A DNA stretch of 64,000 nucleotides from Ramichloridium luteum (taxonomy: Eukaryota; Ascomycota; Dothideomycetes; Mycosphaerellales; Dissoconiaceae): positions 62,001 through 126,000 of the forward strand of contig MTSC01000003.1 of the NCBI GenBank assembly GCA_002368545.1, given 5' to 3'. The notes beneath the pieces were generated by a model. It had not been told where the DNA came from. It saw nothing but the letters and a program-made list of their open reading frames with translations, and did not search any database. Each line of letters starts with the position of its first letter. Positions within the stretch are counted from its first letter, which is position 1. Below are positions 61,768 to 64,000 of this stretch, in pieces. A program made the position numbers and the translations under genes.

Positions 61768-64000
61768 TCACATGATACCCAATTCTGAGAATGCCTTGAG
61801 CACATCACGATCCACATTCGCGATCCATTCCTCTTGAAATTGTGCCTCGCCACCTGGAGTGTTCGCGATTGCCTGTTGTAGATGGTGTTTGATGAAGTCG
61901 GCCACGTAGATCGTGTGCACTTCATCTGAGCGAGTAAGAGCTCGGCGACGGGCATCCTCAGGCGCCTCAGGACCTTCAGGCACGCTGGTCGCCATGTGCT
62001 CTTCAGTGTACACCAACGAATCGGCGTTGCCGCCCGCGCCAGTGTTGTTGCCCGCAGCATCCTCGCGGAGCTCCGTGACAATATCCGTCCAGACGGCCAT
62101 GAACGATTGCAGGCTCAGCAGAACGCATGGCTGGTTAGTTGGGAGCAGCTTCGTCAATGCCATGCACATCAGCTTGCGTCGTGAAGGGTCGCCGATGTTC
62201 TCAAAGTGCGAGAACCACTCTTCGAGCAGCCATTTGAGTGTATCTTCGAGGCTGGCGCCCGTTGTCGTTTGACACATCTGACAGAATGTCTCCACGGATG
62301 CGATCACCAAGCGCGCTAAAATCGCAAAGTAGTCCGTTTCCACAATGCCATCGACCGGTGCGCGCTCTGCTCGCGGGCCTGTTGTGCAGTGCGCTGTCCA
62401 GCTACCATGCAGACTCTTCAGAATTTTCGGCAAGAATCCCGCTTGCACAAGATCTGAAGCTGTCTGGGCAACCGCTTGTTCGCCGCCGAGGATCGCCGCC
62501 GCACGGATCACGCCTTCGACAATATTGCAGACCGGCCCGTTGGCTTCGTCCTTGACCTCCCCTACCAAATCTGACAAAGGCTTGAAAAGTGCTGGCCGGA
62601 CCTCACTTGAGAGCATATAGGCGGGCGCGAGTACCACGAATGCATCGGTGATCTCAAGCACCTTTGCCAGTCCCTCAGTTCCGAGTTCATATATTGGGTA
62701 GAGTCGAGGGACTAGATTGAGAAGGTCAGGAGACGCGCCATCTGTAGGCGTTTGTGCAACCACAGCGGCAAGGAGCTCTAATGCATCTTCAAGCAAGTAG
62801 ATTGCTTCTTCCGTATCGGGCTGAAGAGCCCCGCCAATGATCGGGTACACCATGGAATGTAGAGGTAGAGATTCCGATCTCATGGCATTAATCAGTCTCG
62901 TCAAAATGGTGAGGATCGCTTGTCGCATGAGATGTTCGTCTGTCGATTGCTCCCATAGCGACGGTAGCATGCCAACGATGCCCTCCGCATATGGGACAAT
63001 GAGGTGATCAAGTCGTTCCACGACTATGCTGATAGTGTTGACGATGATCAATTTTGTCTCCGGCAGCTCAACTTCCTCCACCAACTTCAGCAGACGTGTC
63101 AAAATATTAGTCGCAAAGGGCAGAAATTGCTCGGGTTGGAATTCCCAGTCGTTTGCGATATCCGCGAAATGCCGACCAGCCGTCACCCGGACGACTTGGT
63201 CATTGAGTGGGTCTTCTGGATTCAAAAGGTGCTGGAAGATTTCGTAGACGAGAGTCTTGCTGGTGGCCGCAACCTTGACATTGATCCATTGTCCAAGAAC
63301 GATGGCGACCCGGCGTCGCAGGACGTTCGCACCTGGTTCTTGTCGCTGGACTTCAGGGACGAGCACATTCTTGATGAAAGCATCGAAATCGAAGTGTTCG
63401 TGCAGCACAGGCGCGGAAAGTCCAAGCGCGCTGTATATTGAGTCTTTGTACAGAATATCATGATTCGACGAGTCGGAGATGGATGCAATGACACCCAGCA
63501 AGGGCTGCACCACAATCTCCTTGTAGTTGATCGAGAGGTCGAGGAAGAGCTTCTCTGCACATGGTCGAACTGAAAACTCCCAGTCATCACCACTACCATC
63601 TTCCCGCTGCTCCCATTCTTCCGGCTCCTCGGTCCACTTTTGTAATTCGTTTGCGCGGAAGATAAGAAGTCGAAAGACGATCGTTTCCAGGGCATCTCGA
63701 ACAAAATTTTCGTGAAGTAACTCGTTCCGGATCATCTCGGTGGCTCGCTTCTTCTCCTCTTTTGCTTCCGGCATTCGATGCTTGAAACTATGCGCAGGCT
63801 GGAAGACCATTTTGACACACGCTCGAATGAGAAGAAGCCCCTTCAAAGCGATCTTCTCATCGAATGTCCGATCATCGACATCGCCATCGGTGCCAATCTT
63901 GGCAGAAGCGATGGCCGACGACACTGCGTCTTGCGATCCAATCAGCGCACCATACTCCTTAACAAGGCCCCAATATGCGTTGGCTAGGTCTACAGAGTTC
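61768..64000 (-). CDS. KAP120: Importin-11 / Kap120-type karyopherin, 3' part
   Basis: Minus-strand frame open to the window end and beyond; about 744 C-terminal residues are visible, and the N-terminal importin-beta region lies outside. No ATG start is expected here because the frame continues upstream (LANAYWGLVKEYGALIG). HEAT-repeat helices run throughout. Diagnostic stretches include DWEFSVRPCAEKLFLDLSIN, DDPL-type helices and RRRVAIVLGQWINVKV. Kap120 in yeast and importin-11 in animals import selected cargoes (ribosome assembly factors, UBE2E enzymes) from cytosol to nucleus and bind Ran-GTP with the N-terminal part. The end is EEWIANVDRDVLKAFSELGI. The assignment is by recall of the family; the HEAT nature is clear. 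Confidence 0.9.
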   Translation of the reverse strand, partial: NSVDLANAYWGLVKEYGALIGSQDAVSSAIASAKIGTDGDVDDRTFDEKIALKGLLLIRACVKMVFQPAHSFKHRMPEAKEEKKRATEMIRNELLHENFVRDALETIVFRLLIFRANELQKWTEEPEEWEQREDGSGDDWEFSVRPCAEKLFLDLSINYKEIVVQPLLGVIASISDSSNHDILYKDSIYSALGLSAPVLHEHFDFDAFIKNVLVPEVQRQEPGANVLRRRVAIVLGQWINVKVAATSKTLVYEIFQHLLNPEDPLNDQVVRVTAGRHFADIANDWEFQPEQFLPFATNILTRLLKLVEEVELPETKLIIVNTISIVVERLDHLIVPYAEGIVGMLPSLWEQSTDEHLMRQAILTILTRLINAMRSESLPLHSMVYPIIGGALQPDTEEAIYLLEDALELLAAVVAQTPTDGASPDLLNLVPRLYPIYELGTEGLAKVLEITDAFVVLAPAYMLSSEVRPALFKPLSDLVGEVKDEANGPVCNIVEGVIRAAAILGGEQAVAQTASDLVQAGFLPKILKSLHGSWTAHCTTGPRAERAPVDGIVETDYFAILARLVIASVETFCQMCQTTTGASLEDTLKWLLEEWFSHFENIGDPSRRKLMCMALTKLLPTNQPCVLLSLQSFMAVWTDIVTELREDAAGNNTGAGGNADSLVYTEEHMATSVPEGPEAPEDARRRALTRSDEVHTIYVADFIKHHLQQAIANTPGGEAQFQEEWIANVDRDVLKAFSELGIM

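Overview
The window is about 64 kb of nuclear DNA from a filamentous ascomycete (Pezizomycotina). The gene families and overall look suggest a Dothideomycete, but that is inference, not a placement. The evidence for a filamentous fungus is short introns (46-92 bp, often with a CTAAC-like branch point), dense genes on both strands, and fungus-restricted families: a CRH-type GPI-anchored wall transglycosylase, a DUF7514 protein, Rtc1, a fungal forkhead factor, a MARVEL membrane protein and a LicD protein. I recognise 26 protein-coding genes with reasonable support plus one doubtful ORF. Two genes are cut by the window edges: a cyclophilin on the left and importin-11/Kap120 on the right. I rebuilt exon structures by hand from splice motifs, reading-frame phase and family similarity. 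I recognised no tRNA, rRNA, transposon or CRISPR.

Layout. 1-12 kb: cyclophilin 3' end, a 2.5 kb gene-free stretch, a 1552-residue conserved but unassigned protein, a trans-sulfuration PLP enzyme, and a DUF7514 protein with Arg/Asp repeats. 12.8-20.2 kb: the most interesting block, a probable small specialised-metabolite cluster. It holds a CYP56/Dit2-like P450 (minus strand), a divergently transcribed Dit1/PvcA-type isocyanide-synthase-like gene (plus strand), and a 14-TM MFS transporter (plus strand). The P450 and the synthase share an 826-bp promoter that contains two perfect inverted repeats, one of them enclosing a CCAAT box. 20.8-35 kb: an XLF/Nej1-like end-joining factor, a large disordered protein, two unknown ORFs, an NAD(P)-binding protein, Cactin (splicing) and a forkhead factor. 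35-48 kb: Rtc1/WDR24 (SEA complex, TORC1 control), a MARVEL protein, a CRH-family wall enzyme, ribosomal protein S21, an F-box protein and a secreted SGNH hydrolase. 49-64 kb: a mitochondrial Bax-inhibitor-like protein, a LicD protein, a secreted aldose 1-epimerase, an MDR reductase, cytosolic PheRS alpha, a laccase-like multicopper oxidase and importin-11.

How they fit together. Most genes are independent housekeeping or wall/secretion functions. Only the P450 / isocyanide synthase / MFS trio looks like a co-inherited pathway. In yeast, Dit1 and Dit2 act in succession on tyrosine during spore-wall dityrosine synthesis. In filamentous fungi, Dit1-like enzymes make isocyanides, often with a P450 and a transporter beside them. 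The product here cannot be read from sequence. Several genes show hand-resolvable oddities: two probable GC-AG introns (in the isocyanide synthase and the aldose epimerase), a thrice-repeated short motif in the XLF tail, and several small tandem duplications.
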